From JAPPLB01 sp965206655 (lineage in GTDB: Bacteria; Acidobacteriota; Terriglobia; Bryobacterales; UBA6623): DNA of 64,000 bases. Every line of letters begins with the position of its first letter. The stretch's first letter is position 1. Made by a program: the position numbers and the translations under genes. Below, one piece after another: positions 8,161-18,709 of the stretch. Under the pieces are notes generated by a model. That model worked only from the letters and a program-made list of their open reading frames with translations. It was not told the DNA's origin and searched no databases. The stretch covers positions 558,001 through 622,000 of the forward strand of contig CBDBKC010000038.1 in NCBI GenBank assembly GCA_965206655.1. Direction: 5' to 3'.

Positions 8161-9318
8161 ATGGCGTTTGTAAGCGTTCCGGAAGCACTAGAGGAGATTC
8201 GAGCCGGGCGGCAGCTCGTCATCGTGGATGACGAAGACCGTGAGAATGAGGGCGATCTGATGATCGCGGCCGAGCACTCGACGCCCGAGGCGATCAACTT
8301 CATGGCGACGCACGGGCGGGGATTGATCTGCCTGGCGATGACGGCGGATCGGCTCGATCACCTACGAGTCCCCCTCATGACGGAACGCAACACGTCACGT
8401 CTGGGCACGGCGTTTTGCGAATCGATCGACGCCGCGCAGGGTGTCACGACGGGTATTTCCGCGGCGGACCGGGCCCACACGATTCTGACCGCTATCGACC
8501 CGGCGAGCGGCCCCGCGGATTTGGCGAGGCCCGGCCATATTCCGCCACTCCAGGCGCGCAAGGGCGGCGTGCTCGTCCGCGCAGGCCAGACGGAGGCATC
8601 GGTCGACCTGGCACGTCTGGCAAGCTTGATTCCGGCGGGCGTGATCTGCGAAATCATGAACGACGACGGTTCGATGGCGCGAGTCCCCGAGCTGTTGAAG
8701 TTCTGCGAGCGCCACGGATTGAAAATGCTCACGGTGGCCGACCTGATTCGCTATCGGCTGGAGCACGAACGCTACGTCGAGCGCTTCGCCGAGGGGAAGC
8801 TGGAAACCCGTTTCGGCGAGTTTCACACCATCGCCTACCGCAGTGAAATCGACGCCGAGACACACCTTGCGCTGACCTACGGTGACGTACAAGGTTCACC
8901 GTCGACCTTGGTGCGGATGCACTCGCGCGACCTGCTGGGAGATGTGTTCCAGTCCGTTGAATACCCTTCCCATCGTCTGATCGAGCAATCCTTGCAGCGG
9001 ATCGCCGAGGAAGGACGTGGGGTGCTGGTTTACCTGCACCAGACCGGGCTTGGCTTTGGCCTCGAAGCGCTCGCCGACGGCGGGCATCGAATCGTGCCGC
9101 ATGCGAGGGAATCGCTGCGCGAAGGGGGCGAACAAGGTCAACGGCGTCTTCAATATCAAGCGGGTATCGGCGCGCAGATTCTACGGGACCTCGGGTTAAG
9201 TGAGATTCGTTTGCTGACGAATCATCCCCGCAAGGTCGTGGGACTCGAGGGTTTCGGCATCACGATCGTCGAGCAGGTGCCTGTGCTGGAAACGGAAATC
9301 CCCGCACGGCTCGACTGA
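8161..9318 (+). CDS. ribBA: 3,4-dihydroxy-2-butanone-4-phosphate synthase fused to a degenerate GTP cyclohydrolase II-like domain
   Basis: 385 aa from ATG 8161 (the open frame begins earlier at 8074 but without similarity). The RibB half (1-200) is intact: DDEDRENEGDLM at 23-34, RPGHIPPL at 123-130 and the HG pair around 185. The RibA half (about 205-385) keeps the fold, including LLTNHPRKVVGLEGFGI, but the three zinc cysteines of GTP cyclohydrolase II are replaced (D257, Y268, S270), and the catalytic Arg in GRGIGL is Leu (TGLGFG, L297). It therefore resembles the RibBX-type variant and should supply only the butanone-phosphate branch of riboflavin synthesis. Follows rdgB by 19 bp on the same strand. 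Confidence 0.9.
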   Translation: MAFVSVPEALEEIRAGRQLVIVDDEDRENEGDLMIAAEHSTPEAINFMATHGRGLICLAMTADRLDHLRVPLMTERNTSRLGTAFCESIDAAQGVTTGISAADRAHTILTAIDPASGPADLARPGHIPPLQARKGGVLVRAGQTEASVDLARLASLIPAGVICEIMNDDGSMARVPELLKFCERHGLKMLTVADLIRYRLEHERYVERFAEGKLETRFGEFHTIAYRSEIDAETHLALTYGDVQGSPSTLVRMHSRDLLGDVFQSVEYPSHRLIEQSLQRIAEEGRGVLVYLHQTGLGFGLEALADGGHRIVPHARESLREGGEQGQRRLQYQAGIGAQILRDLGLSEIRLLTNHPRKVVGLEGFGITIVEQVPVLETEIPARLD

Positions 9319-9327
9319 GGCCATTGC

Positions 9328-10275
9328 TCAAACCGTCTTGGCCGGGGAGTTGGAGCGTCCGCCCATCCAGTCAACGGCTGTCCCAAAGCCGCTCACCACC
9401 GGGGTCCCCAAGGCCATCATGAAGAAGATGAAGCCGGCGATCCAACCGACGATGGGAATCATTTGAATGATCGTTACGAGTATGGCGCCCAAGAAGGCGG
9501 CTAGAACGGCATTCGCGCGCGGCGCCAAACCTCGGCCGACCCAGTAACTGACTCCGGCGTAGCCGACCACGAGAACCACGAAGAGCACGATCCCGAACGG
9601 GAATTCAAAGCCGGGGATCCAGACCGGGACGAAGATCGTCACAAAGCTAAGCAAGAACGACGCAAGAAGCAGCCCCGCGCCGAGAAAGAATGAGAGGAAT
9701 CCTCGGCTCGCGGCGGTATCGGCCAGCACGGCGAGGCGGCTCGGCCCGAGGACCGCGGCACAGAACAATGTGAGGAGCGGCTGAAAAATCAGTGCAGCGA
9801 TCAAACTCAGCACAAGTACGACCACGAGTCCCGAGGCCACAATGGGAATGATGCTGCGGATGGACGTCACTGTGCCGCCGATCCTTCCATCGCGAGCGCC
9901 TTGCACGCCTCCGAGAACTGAGACGGTGTCGCCACCGACCGCTGCTCCCGGCGCGAGGTCCACCCCACCCGCCACGGCAATGACGTCACCACCGACCGAC
10001 CCACCCAGATTGACGCTTCCTCCGACGGCGACGACATCGCCGCTCACCCTGCCTGGAACTGTGATACTGCCGCCGATAGCCACGGCATCCCCTGTCGCTT
10101 CGCCTTCAACGCGAATCGAGCAGTTGAAGCACACGACGTCCGACACCGACTCGCCGCGCTCGACAAGCAGGTCCGCTCCGACAGAGACCCGTTCCTGGCC
10201 GGACCCTGCCCACGCCGCCGCCGTGAGCGCGCAACAACCGACAATCAGTGCAAAACTGCGCTGGATGAGTGGCAT
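9328..10275 (-). CDS. Membrane protein with bactofilin-like glycine repeat domain
   Basis: Start chosen at ATG 10275 (MPLIQRSFALIV), which gives a clean Sec signal peptide ending near AWAG; the longer open frame upstream is basic and unconserved. Residues about 25-145 hold a run of short repeats of the type GDVVAVGGSVNLGG, the right-handed beta-helix pattern of polymer-forming (bactofilin-like) proteins, here outside the membrane. A single TM (SIIPIVASGLVVVLVLSLIA) and four or so further hydrophobic segments follow. No catalytic motif. Convergent with ribBA (9-bp gap). Probably an envelope protein; role unknown. Confidence 0.7.
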   Translation of the reverse strand: MPLIQRSFALIVGCCALTAAAWAGSGQERVSVGADLLVERGESVSDVVCFNCSIRVEGEATGDAVAIGGSITVPGRVSGDVVAVGGSVNLGGSVGGDVIAVAGGVDLAPGAAVGGDTVSVLGGVQGARDGRIGGTVTSIRSIIPIVASGLVVVLVLSLIAALIFQPLLTLFCAAVLGPSRLAVLADTAASRGFLSFFLGAGLLLASFLLSFVTIFVPVWIPGFEFPFGIVLFVVLVVGYAGVSYWVGRGLAPRANAVLAAFLGAILVTIIQMIPIVGWIAGFIFFMMALGTPVVSGFGTAVDWMGGRSNSPAKTV

Positions 10276-10437
10276 GGTTCTGTCTGTAGCTACGATTCTA
10301 CAGGGATGAAGTTCCTCGGAATCTCCTCCACGGAGTCCGGCACCTGGCACGAGCTACTTTCACGGGCCAAACCTAACCGCGGGCTGCGGGCGATTGCACA
10401 CAATACAACGACGTCGACACAGCAGGCGCACTGCCCG

Positions 10438-11967
10438 CTACACGCCGCACTGGGTCCATTCGTGCCCGTCGGCCTTGATCAGCTCATCGGCTTCCTTGGG
10501 GCCCCAGGAGCCGGCGGGATAATTGGGGAAGTGGCGAGGCGGAAGGGCTTTCCAGACGTCGGTGATGGGTTCGACGACCTCCCATCCGGCTTCGACCATA
10601 TCGGCGCGTTGGAACAGCGTAGCGTCACCCAGCATGCAGTCGTAGAGCAGCCGTTCGTAACCCGTGCTCGGCGTACTGCCGAAGTAGTCGGCGTATTGGA
10701 AGTCCATATTGACTTCACCGAGACGAACAACGGGACCGGGAATCTTGGCGCCGAAGCTCAGCGAGATGCCTTCGTTGGGCTGCAAGCGCAGGACAAGACG
10801 GTTGCGGCCCAGCTTTTCGATTCCTGTCTGTCGAAACGGCATGAAGGGCGCCCGGCGAAACTGAATGACGATCTCCGTGGCGCGCTTCGGCATGCGCTTG
10901 CCGGTGCGGATGTAGAACGGAACGTGGGCCCAGCGCCAACTGTCGATGAGGAGCTTCAGCGCCACGTAAGTTTCCGTGCCGGAGTCGGGTGCGACGCGGG
11001 ACTCGGAGCGGTAGGTGGGCAACACCTTGCCATCGACTTTGCCTTCGCCATACTGACCGCGCACGGTCCGTGTCAGCACATCTTCGGGCTTCATGGGTTG
11101 GATGGCCCGCAGCACTTTCGATTGCTCATCACGCACGGCGTCGGCGGCAAACGAGATGGGGGGTTCCATGGCGGTCAGGCTGATCAACTGGAAGATATGG
11201 TTCGGGATCATGTCACGCAGCGCGCCGGACTTCTCGTAGTAGCCGCCGCGCTGCTCGACCCCGACGGACTCCGACACCGTGATCTGGATGTGATCGATGT
11301 AGCGGCGGTTCCAGATCGGCTCGAAGATACCGTTCGAGAAACGGAAAACCAAGATGTTCTGGACGGTTTCCTTTCCTAGATAGTGGTCGATGCGGTAGAT
11401 CTGATCTTCGTCGAGCGACTCGCGGATATCAGCGTTGAGGCGGCAGGCGGACTCGAGATCGTGTCCGAAGGGTTTTTCAACAATGACGCGGCGCCAACAG
11501 CTCTGGTTCTGTTTCACAAGGCCCGCGGCGCCGAGCTGCTCAATGACCGGGGCAAAGAACGAGGGCGCGGTGGCGAGGTAGTAGAAGTAGTTGCCGCCCG
11601 TGCCGTGATTCTGATCCACTTCGGCGAGCAGATCACCAAGCTTCTCGTATGTCTTAGGCTCGGTCAGATCGGCCGGCAGATAGTAAACGCGCTTCACGAA
11701 ATCAGCCCAGAGCTCAGGATCGACTTCGTGGGTTGCGAACTCCTCCATATCGGCGGTGAGCTTGTCGCGGAACTGCTCATGACTCATCTCGCTGCGGGCG
11801 AGACCGACGACGGCGAAGCGCTCCGCGAGGAGATCCTGGCGGGCGAGATTGTAGAGCGCGGGGATGAGTTTGCGCTTGGTGAGGTCGCCGGACGCCCCGA
11901 AAATCACCATGATGGAGGGCGGCGCCGGGCGGCCTGATTGCGAAGGGTCGGTCGGATCGATTTCCAT
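10438..11967 (-). CDS. zwf: Glucose-6-phosphate 1-dehydrogenase
   Basis: Oxidises glucose-6-phosphate to 6-phosphogluconolactone with NADP+, entering the oxidative pentose phosphate pathway. 509 aa, normal length. NADP Rossmann motif IFGASGDLTKRKL near residue 25, the active-site signature RIDHYLGKE at about 195, and EKPFGHDLESA before it. Lies 37 bp downstream of pgi on the same strand; the two enzymes share glucose-6-phosphate and are probably one transcription unit. Confidence 0.97.
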   Translation of the reverse strand: MEIDPTDPSQSGRPAPPSIMVIFGASGDLTKRKLIPALYNLARQDLLAERFAVVGLARSEMSHEQFRDKLTADMEEFATHEVDPELWADFVKRVYYLPADLTEPKTYEKLGDLLAEVDQNHGTGGNYFYYLATAPSFFAPVIEQLGAAGLVKQNQSCWRRVIVEKPFGHDLESACRLNADIRESLDEDQIYRIDHYLGKETVQNILVFRFSNGIFEPIWNRRYIDHIQITVSESVGVEQRGGYYEKSGALRDMIPNHIFQLISLTAMEPPISFAADAVRDEQSKVLRAIQPMKPEDVLTRTVRGQYGEGKVDGKVLPTYRSESRVAPDSGTETYVALKLLIDSWRWAHVPFYIRTGKRMPKRATEIVIQFRRAPFMPFRQTGIEKLGRNRLVLRLQPNEGISLSFGAKIPGPVVRLGEVNMDFQYADYFGSTPSTGYERLLYDCMLGDATLFQRADMVEAGWEVVEPITDVWKALPPRHFPNYPAGSWGPKEADELIKADGHEWTQCGV

Positions 11968-12004
11968 TTCTCTCTCCGCCGGTCGAGAGCGCGACCGCCG
12001 TTTC

Positions 12005-13753
12005 TTAGCCTAGCGCCTGATGGACGGCGGCTTCGAGGCGCTTGAGGCCGGCCTCGAGATCCGGGCCGAGATGAACACGCAGGGTGCGGCGTCCGCGCTC
12101 GGCCAGGACTTGAATGTCACCCCGCGCTTGGGCTGCCTTGACGACACCGAAGGTGTAGGTTTGTCCGGGGACGGCGAGGTCCACGGGATCGTCGCACGTG
12201 ATCTGAAGGAAGACGCCGGTGTTTCGTCCCCCTTTGTAGGCTTGGCCGGTGGAGTGCAGGAACCGCGGGCCGAAGCCGACACAGGTGGCAACGTGCTTGG
12301 TGTCGCGAACTTTCGTGCGAATCGATGCAAGAACGGCTTCGTGCTCGGGATTCATCTCGATGTAGCCGAGCAGGGCGAAGTAGTCGCCGGTTCCGAGGCG
12401 CGCTAGATGGGCCTTGAGTACACCGGCAAGGGTGCCATCCGCTTGCAGGGCGGCGGTATTGTTCCGGTCCGCGAAGAGTTCGATGCCGTTGTCGGTTGCG
12501 AAGGGCGATTCTTCGGGAAGCTTGCCGACGGCTTCGTATTCATCGGTCAGAGTGCGGGTTGCGATCTTGCTCGCCTCGACATCGGGTTGGTTGAAGGGGT
12601 TGATTTCGAGAACGGCACCGGCGACGGCGGTTGCGATCTCCCACAGAAAGAATTGCTGTCCGAGATCGTACGCGTCACGAACGGCGAGCCTCACAACGGG
12701 ATGGTCGGCGTCTTCGATTGCCTGGATCGCAAGCTGTTCATCGGAGTCGGCCGCGCCCTCGAGGCGGAGATAGACGAAAAGGCGATCGTCGCCGTAGACG
12801 GCCGGCGGCCCGAGAGGCTCGCGATCGACGGGGATAAGCCCTTTACCCTGCTTACCGGTCGATTCAGCGACCAGTTGCTCGAGCCACGCCCCGAGGTCAT
12901 AGAGCGGCGGAGAGGCGACCAGAGTCAGCTTGTCGCGTCCGGCGCGGGCGGCGAGACCCAGGATGAGCCCGAGAACAATGCCAGGATTCTCGTCGACGGG
13001 CGTGCGCTGGGAACAAGCCTCGACTGTGGTCGCGGCCCGTTCAAGGAACCGCGCCGCGTCGATACCCATCGCGGCGGCCGGAATCATGCCGAAGTCGGAT
13101 AAGGCAGAGTAGCGTCCGCCGATGCTGGGCAAACCGTGGAATACGTGCCTAAATCCGTCTTCGCGGGCGACCTTTTCAAGCTTCGAACCGGGGTCGGTGA
13201 TGGCTACGAAGTGCGTGCCGGCCTGTCCCTTGCCGACCACCTGTTCGAGACGGTCAAAGAAGTACTGCTTGAAGATGTTGGGTTCGAGAGTGGAGCCGGA
13301 TTTACTCGAAACGATGAACAGCGTTTTGGCGAGGTCGATCTTTTCTTCGAAGGCTTTGACTTGAGCCGGATCGGTCGCGTCGAGGACGTGGAGGCGCGGG
13401 CTGCCTTCTTGTGGACCGAAGGTGACGGAGAGAACTTCGGGACAGAGGCTCGATCCGCCCATCCCTAGAAGCAGAATGTCGGTAAAACCAGCCTGCCTTA
13501 CGTCTTCGGCGAACGCAACGAAGCGATCTATGTCGGCCCGTTGTTGCGCGACAATATCCAACCAGCCAAGCCACTTCGCTTCGTCCGTGCCGCTCCACAG
13601 CGTTGCGTCGCGGGCCCAAAGCCGCGTGGCCTTGTCGTCGAGACGCCAGTGTTCGAGGGCGTGGTTGAGTTGCCGCTCCAGAATCGCACCGAGGTGATAG
13701 GTGACAAAGGAGCCGGCGAAGTTGGCTGGGTGCGGATGGCGGGTCTTGCTCAT
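12005..13753 (-). CDS. pgi: Glucose-6-phosphate isomerase
   Basis: 582 aa, the type related to the isomerase half of bifunctional transaldolase/phosphoglucose isomerases, but without the transaldolase half: nothing transaldolase-like lies upstream. Motifs: LLLGMGGSSLCPE near 95, SSKSGSTLEPN near 150 (sugar-phosphate SIS domain), GGRYSALSDFGM near 212 and NPFNQPDVEASK near 395. Interconverts glucose-6-P and fructose-6-P. Sits 62 bp downstream of ctaF and 37 bp upstream of zwf, so it may be read as the tail of the respiratory operon or from its own promoter. Confidence 0.92.
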   Translation of the reverse strand: MSKTRHPHPANFAGSFVTYHLGAILERQLNHALEHWRLDDKATRLWARDATLWSGTDEAKWLGWLDIVAQQRADIDRFVAFAEDVRQAGFTDILLLGMGGSSLCPEVLSVTFGPQEGSPRLHVLDATDPAQVKAFEEKIDLAKTLFIVSSKSGSTLEPNIFKQYFFDRLEQVVGKGQAGTHFVAITDPGSKLEKVAREDGFRHVFHGLPSIGGRYSALSDFGMIPAAAMGIDAARFLERAATTVEACSQRTPVDENPGIVLGLILGLAARAGRDKLTLVASPPLYDLGAWLEQLVAESTGKQGKGLIPVDREPLGPPAVYGDDRLFVYLRLEGAADSDEQLAIQAIEDADHPVVRLAVRDAYDLGQQFFLWEIATAVAGAVLEINPFNQPDVEASKIATRTLTDEYEAVGKLPEESPFATDNGIELFADRNNTAALQADGTLAGVLKAHLARLGTGDYFALLGYIEMNPEHEAVLASIRTKVRDTKHVATCVGFGPRFLHSTGQAYKGGRNTGVFLQITCDDPVDLAVPGQTYTFGVVKAAQARGDIQVLAERGRRTLRVHLGPDLEAGLKRLEAAVHQALG

Positions 13754-13815
13754 CTTTGATTCCCGTCCGGACTTTATCCCGACTGAATCAAGCTAACACT
13801 ACCGTGTTTCGCCGA

Positions 13816-14169
13816 CTACCGGTTCATGCGGCCGTCGGCCGGGACTGTCCGGTTGTCGGCCCACCCTTGCGGCTGGTCGATCCAGCCGCGCGAAAGGTAA
13901 TCGCTCATGGAGAATGCAAGTAGAATCCCCAGCCATAGCAAACCGGCCACCCAGAAAAGCTTCGGCAGCGAGCTCGCGTAACGCAAGTGCATGAAGTAGA
14001 GCACAACAAGCGATGCCTTGAAGCAGGCGATGCCCAACGCAACCACTGTGTTCATGAATCCGAGGTCGATGAATGCGATCTGCACCGTGACCCCCGTCAG
14101 CACCAACAGTGCGCCAAAGATCAGCAGGTAGACCTTCAGAGGCAGGACGTGTGTGCCGTTTTCCGACAT
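13816..14169 (-). CDS. ctaF: Cytochrome c oxidase subunit IV
   Basis: 117 aa with three hydrophobic segments (VYLLIFGALLVLTGVTVQI, NTVVALGIACFKASLVVLYF, LFWVAGLLWLGILLAFS) and the family hallmark FKASLVVLYFMHLRY. Small accessory subunit of the aa3/caa3 oxidase assembly. Directly abuts ctaE with no gap and is the last oxidase gene of the operon. Confidence 0.9.
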   Translation of the reverse strand: MSENGTHVLPLKVYLLIFGALLVLTGVTVQIAFIDLGFMNTVVALGIACFKASLVVLYFMHLRYASSLPKLFWVAGLLWLGILLAFSMSDYLSRGWIDQPQGWADNRTVPADGRMNR

Positions 14170-14814
14170 TTAGTGACGCCCCAGCAAATAGAGCAATGGA
14201 TAGAGAAAGATCCAGACGATATCCACGAAGTGCCAATAGAGGCCCGTCATCTCAACCGGTGCATAGTACTCGCCGCTGAAGGCACCTGATCGCGCCTTGA
14301 AGATCAGCCACAGCATGAGCCCGATTCCGATGATCATGTGGACGGCATGCGTGCCCGTCATCGCGAAGTAGAACGAGAAGAAGAGCTGAACGTTGTTCGA
14401 GATGGCGCTATCAAGCTGAAAGTTCGCTCCGGGCACAAGGTGCTCGTGGATCTTGTGGGAGTACTCGACGGCCTTGATTCCGAGGAATACGCCCCCAAAG
14501 ACGATGGTCAGCACGAGGTTGAAGATGATCCCCTTGCGGCGGCCGAGTTGCGCTTCGCGGACGGCGAGCGCCATGGTGAGACTGCTCATGATGAGAACGG
14601 CCGTGTTGACGCCCCCGAGAAGAACGTCCAGGTGGCTGCTGCCCTCGATAAACGCTTCCGGGTAGGTATGGCGATAGGCTGTGTATCCGGCGAAGAAGCC
14701 GCCGAAGAGCATCAGCTCGGTGAGCAGAAACGTCCACATGCCGAGCTCGACGGCCTCACGTTGCTGGCGCGCGTCGTCGAACTGGTGCGCAACGGTTCCT
14801 GACTTAGCCGACAC
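14170..14814 (-). CDS. ctaE: Cytochrome c oxidase subunit III
   Basis: 214 aa with five predicted membrane helices, the bacterial length for subunit III of caa3-type oxidases. MWTFLLTELMLFGGFFAGY near the start and GTHAVHMIIGIGL plus TGLYWHFVDIVWIFLYPLLY near the end are the usual signatures. Part of the proton-pumping haem-copper oxidase. Overlaps ctaD by 11 bp and abuts ctaF. Confidence 0.96.
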   Translation of the reverse strand: MSAKSGTVAHQFDDARQQREAVELGMWTFLLTELMLFGGFFAGYTAYRHTYPEAFIEGSSHLDVLLGGVNTAVLIMSSLTMALAVREAQLGRRKGIIFNLVLTIVFGGVFLGIKAVEYSHKIHEHLVPGANFQLDSAISNNVQLFFSFYFAMTGTHAVHMIIGIGLMLWLIFKARSGAFSGEYYAPVEMTGLYWHFVDIVWIFLYPLLYLLGRH

Positions 14815-16452
14815 CGACGTCCTCCTGTTGCTTCACATCAGGCGCGGCATAGGCGTACGCCTCTTCCGTCACGACCGGTGCGGCCGGGAAGTTCTCCGTC
14901 GGCGGTGGGGATGTTGTTCGCCATTCGAGCCCTTTGGCCTTCCAAGGGTTCGAACCGGCGCGCGGGCCATAGCGCATCGACCAGATGAGGTAGATCAACG
15001 GGATCAGATAACCCACACCGAGAATGGTCGCGCCGGCTGACGACATCACGTTCAGCACCTGGAACTCCTCGGGGTAGACGTGGTAGCGGCGCGGCATGCC
15101 AAGGTAGCCGAGCACGAACTGCGGGAAGAACGTCAGGTTGAAGCCGACGAAGATGACAAGCGCCGAGAAACGCCCCCAACCTTCGGGATAGAGCCGTCCC
15201 GAGATCTTCGGCCACCAGAAGTGGATCGCCGCGAGGTAGCCCATCAAAGCACCGCCGACCATGATGTAGTGGAAATGCGCCACGACGAAATAGGTGTCGT
15301 GGACGTGGACATCCACCGCCAAGCTGGCCAGGAAGAGGCCGGTCAATCCGCCGATCGTGAACAAGCCGATGAAGCCCATGGCATACATCATGGGCGTGTC
15401 GTAAGAGACGGAGCCCTTGTAGAGAGTGGCGGTCCAATTGAACACCTTGATGGCCGAGGGGATGGCCACGAAGAAGCTCAAGAACGAAAAGATCATCCCG
15501 GCGTACACAGACTGGCTCGAGACAAACATATGGTGGCCCCAGACCAGGAACCCGAGCACAGCGATGGCAAGACTCGAGTAAGCGATGACCTTGTAACCGA
15601 AAATTCGCTTGCGGGCAAAGCAACTGATGACTTCGCTGATCACGCCCATCGAAGGCAGAATCATGATGTAGACGGCCGGGTGTGAATAGAACCAGAACAA
15701 GTGCTGGAACAAGACCGGGTCGCCGCCGAGCTTGGGATCGAAGATCCCGATGCCCAGCAGCCGTTCCAGCGCCACCAGCACAATCGCGGCCGTCAGCACG
15801 GGCGTGCCGAGAACCATGATGAGCGCCGTCGCGTAGTGCGCCCAAACAAAGAGCGGCATCCGGAACCAGGTGAGCCCCGGAGCGCGCATCTTATGGATCG
15901 TGACGATGAAGTTGAGCCCGGTGAGAACCGAAGAGAAACCTGTGATGAAGACGCCCACGGCGGTGGCCGCGACAGCGCTATTCGAATACGTGGTGCTGTA
16001 CGGCGTATAGAACGTCCATCCGGTATCAACGCCGCCTTGCACGACGGCGTACAGCGTGCACAGCGCGCCAACGATAAAGACGTACCAACTGAGCAGGTTC
16101 AGCCGTGGGAAGGCCAGATCACGCGCGCCGATCATGAGAGGCAACAAAAAATTACCGAACACGGCGGGGATCGATGGAATCAGAAAGAAGAAAATCATCA
16201 CCAGCCCATGCATCGTGAACATCTTGTTGTAGGTTTCGGCCTGCAACAGATCGCCTTGCGGGGTGACGAGTTCGGTACGAATCATGACGGCGAAGCTTCC
16301 GCCGAGCAGGAAGAACACCGTGATCGAGGCCAGGTAGAGCAGGCCGATTCGCTTGTGATCGAGCGTCAGCAGCCACGAGCGAACGCCATAGGCGACATTC
16401 AAGTAGTCTTGGCGCGGAGCGCGGGCAGAGGCGTCCACGCCGCTGAGCGCGC

Positions 16453-16456
<4 letters not shown>
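14804..16456 (-). CDS. ctaD: Cytochrome c oxidase subunit I
   Basis: 550 aa, about 12 membrane helices; carries low-spin haem a and the haem a3-CuB centre that reduces O2. Ligand regions are intact: TMHGLVMIFFF (haem a His), FWFYSHPAVYIMIL (CuB His with the cross-linked Tyr, so an A-type oxidase), VWGHHMFVSSQ (two CuB His) and HDTYFVVAHFHYIMVGG (haem a3 and a ligands). Its ATG overlaps the expected ctaC stop as ATGA at 16456-16453, which supports a full-length ctaC. Confidence 0.97.
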
Positions 16457-17400
<944 letters not shown>

Positions 17401-17432
17401 AAGCTAGTCTCTTCCCCGCCTCCTTGTGTTGT

Positions 17433-18311
17433 TCACAATTGCGCTCCGTGTTCCAGAGGACCCGGCCGCGCGTTCCGCTCACGCCGCAGCGAAAACCACA
17501 GGAAACCCGCTATCGCGAGAACAGTGATCAGGCCCAGGGCGCGGATGACGTTCATCACCACCAAGGTGTAGCGGCCCATGGCCGGGTCGTAATGAAAGCA
17601 GAAGAGCAGAATCTGGTCGACAATCGAACCAATGCGGCCTTCGGAGGCTTCGACCAGCGCCAGCCGCAGGTCGCGCGGCGGAAAGTCGACGCCGTAGAAG
17701 TATTGGGACAGCGTGCCGTCGGGCGTGACGACCATCACGCCGCTGGCATGCGAGTAGTCGTCCGTCTCGGGCCGATAGCGGTATGCAAATCCGGAGGCCT
17801 CGGTCAGCTTAAGAATGTTCTCTTCGTCGGCGGTCAGGAAATGCCAGCCTTCGCCCGCGCCGGGACGCCCGTAGGACTGAACGTATTCCTGTTTGGCCTT
17901 GGCCGCGAGTGCGGGCGACTCACCCGGATCAAAGCTTAGAGTCACAATCTCAAAGTCAGCGGCCACGTCGAGAGAAAGTATACGGATGCTGCGCACCAGC
18001 CCCTTGAGTTCCATCGAGCACAGCATGGGGCACTCGTAGTAGACGAGCGCCAAGATGACCGGCTTGTCGCCGAAATAGCTGCCAAGCGGAACCTCACGCC
18101 CCTGTTCGTCCCGCACGAGCGCTTCAAGAGGGAGTTTCTCACCGAGGCGTTGTTCGATTCCGACGTTCTCAAGCAGGGCCGGCAGCTCTCCCGCCGTGGT
18201 GCCGGTTTGCGCGGCAAGGGGAACAATCGCGGCAAAGGCAACTAACACGCAATAGAGCCGCAACCGCAAGGCGGCGAGTATGCGAGCTCCGAGGGCTCCG
18301 CAGGCGGCCAT
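17433..18311 (-). CDS. SCO1/SenC-type copper chaperone
   Basis: Thioredoxin-fold protein that inserts copper into the CuA site of subunit II. Start at ATG 18311, which overlaps the preceding stop (TGATG) and gives a signal anchor (LRLYCVLVAFAAIVPLAAQ). The copper-binding CPMLC (CxxxC) and the distal His (DYSHASGVMVVTPDG) are present. Unusual for simple SCO proteins, it ends with a second TM (VVMNVIRALGLITVLAIAGF) and basic tail, an arrangement typical of the ACIII-oxidase operons. Lies immediately upstream of ctaC. Confidence 0.9.
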   Translation of the reverse strand: MAACGALGARILAALRLRLYCVLVAFAAIVPLAAQTGTTAGELPALLENVGIEQRLGEKLPLEALVRDEQGREVPLGSYFGDKPVILALVYYECPMLCSMELKGLVRSIRILSLDVAADFEIVTLSFDPGESPALAAKAKQEYVQSYGRPGAGEGWHFLTADEENILKLTEASGFAYRYRPETDDYSHASGVMVVTPDGTLSQYFYGVDFPPRDLRLALVEASEGRIGSIVDQILLFCFHYDPAMGRYTLVVMNVIRALGLITVLAIAGFLWFSLRRERNARPGPLEHGAQL

Positions 18312-18709
18312 CACTCGCTCCCCCCCGGCGCGCTCTCGCGCATGGGCAAACCGCGTTCGGCGACAATCTCCATCGCGCGAGCGATCGGGATACGCACAAT
18401 TCCCTGCCCTTCGTCGACCCAAGCGAAACCATTCAAGCGCTCTTCATCACGCGCTCGCAAGGCTTCTAGATCGCTGCTCGGCGTCGTCTGGAGGCGCGGT
18501 CCGGGCGCCACGGTGCGCGTCTTGGCCAGCGGAGAACCGCCGACATCGAGTTCAGCCTCACGCCCGGTGAAGTAGTAGAACAATCCCGCCATCAAAGCCC
18601 CCGAAATCACAATCCAAGCCAGCAGACCGATCTCGAAAACCGCGATGGGCCGCGTGTGCGCATCGGATTCCTCGTGCCCCTGCGTCGGCGCTGTGTGAAG
18701 TTCGCTCAT
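18311..18709 (-). CDS. Single-TM protein of the ACIII/oxidase operon, function unknown
   Basis: 132 aa. Cytoplasmic N-terminus rich in His/Asp, one TM (FEIGLLAWIVISGALMAGLF, about 25-45), then a soluble region ending in ERLNGFAWVDEGQGIVRIPI followed by ARAMEIVAERGLP. Proteins with this tail occur, as I recall, at the same place in alternative complex III operons, but I know no assigned function. Overlaps actF by 4 bp and sco by 1 bp, so it is tightly coupled to both and is probably an assembly factor or small subunit (inference). Confidence 0.75.
   Translation of the reverse strand: MSELHTAPTQGHEESDAHTRPIAVFEIGLLAWIVISGALMAGLFYYFTGREAELDVGGSPLAKTRTVAPGPRLQTTPSSDLEALRARDEERLNGFAWVDEGQGIVRIPIARAMEIVAERGLPMRESAPGGSE

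Noticed and set aside
10306..11379. 357-aa plus-strand frame over zwf
   Set aside because: Mirror of conserved zwf codons; no independent support.
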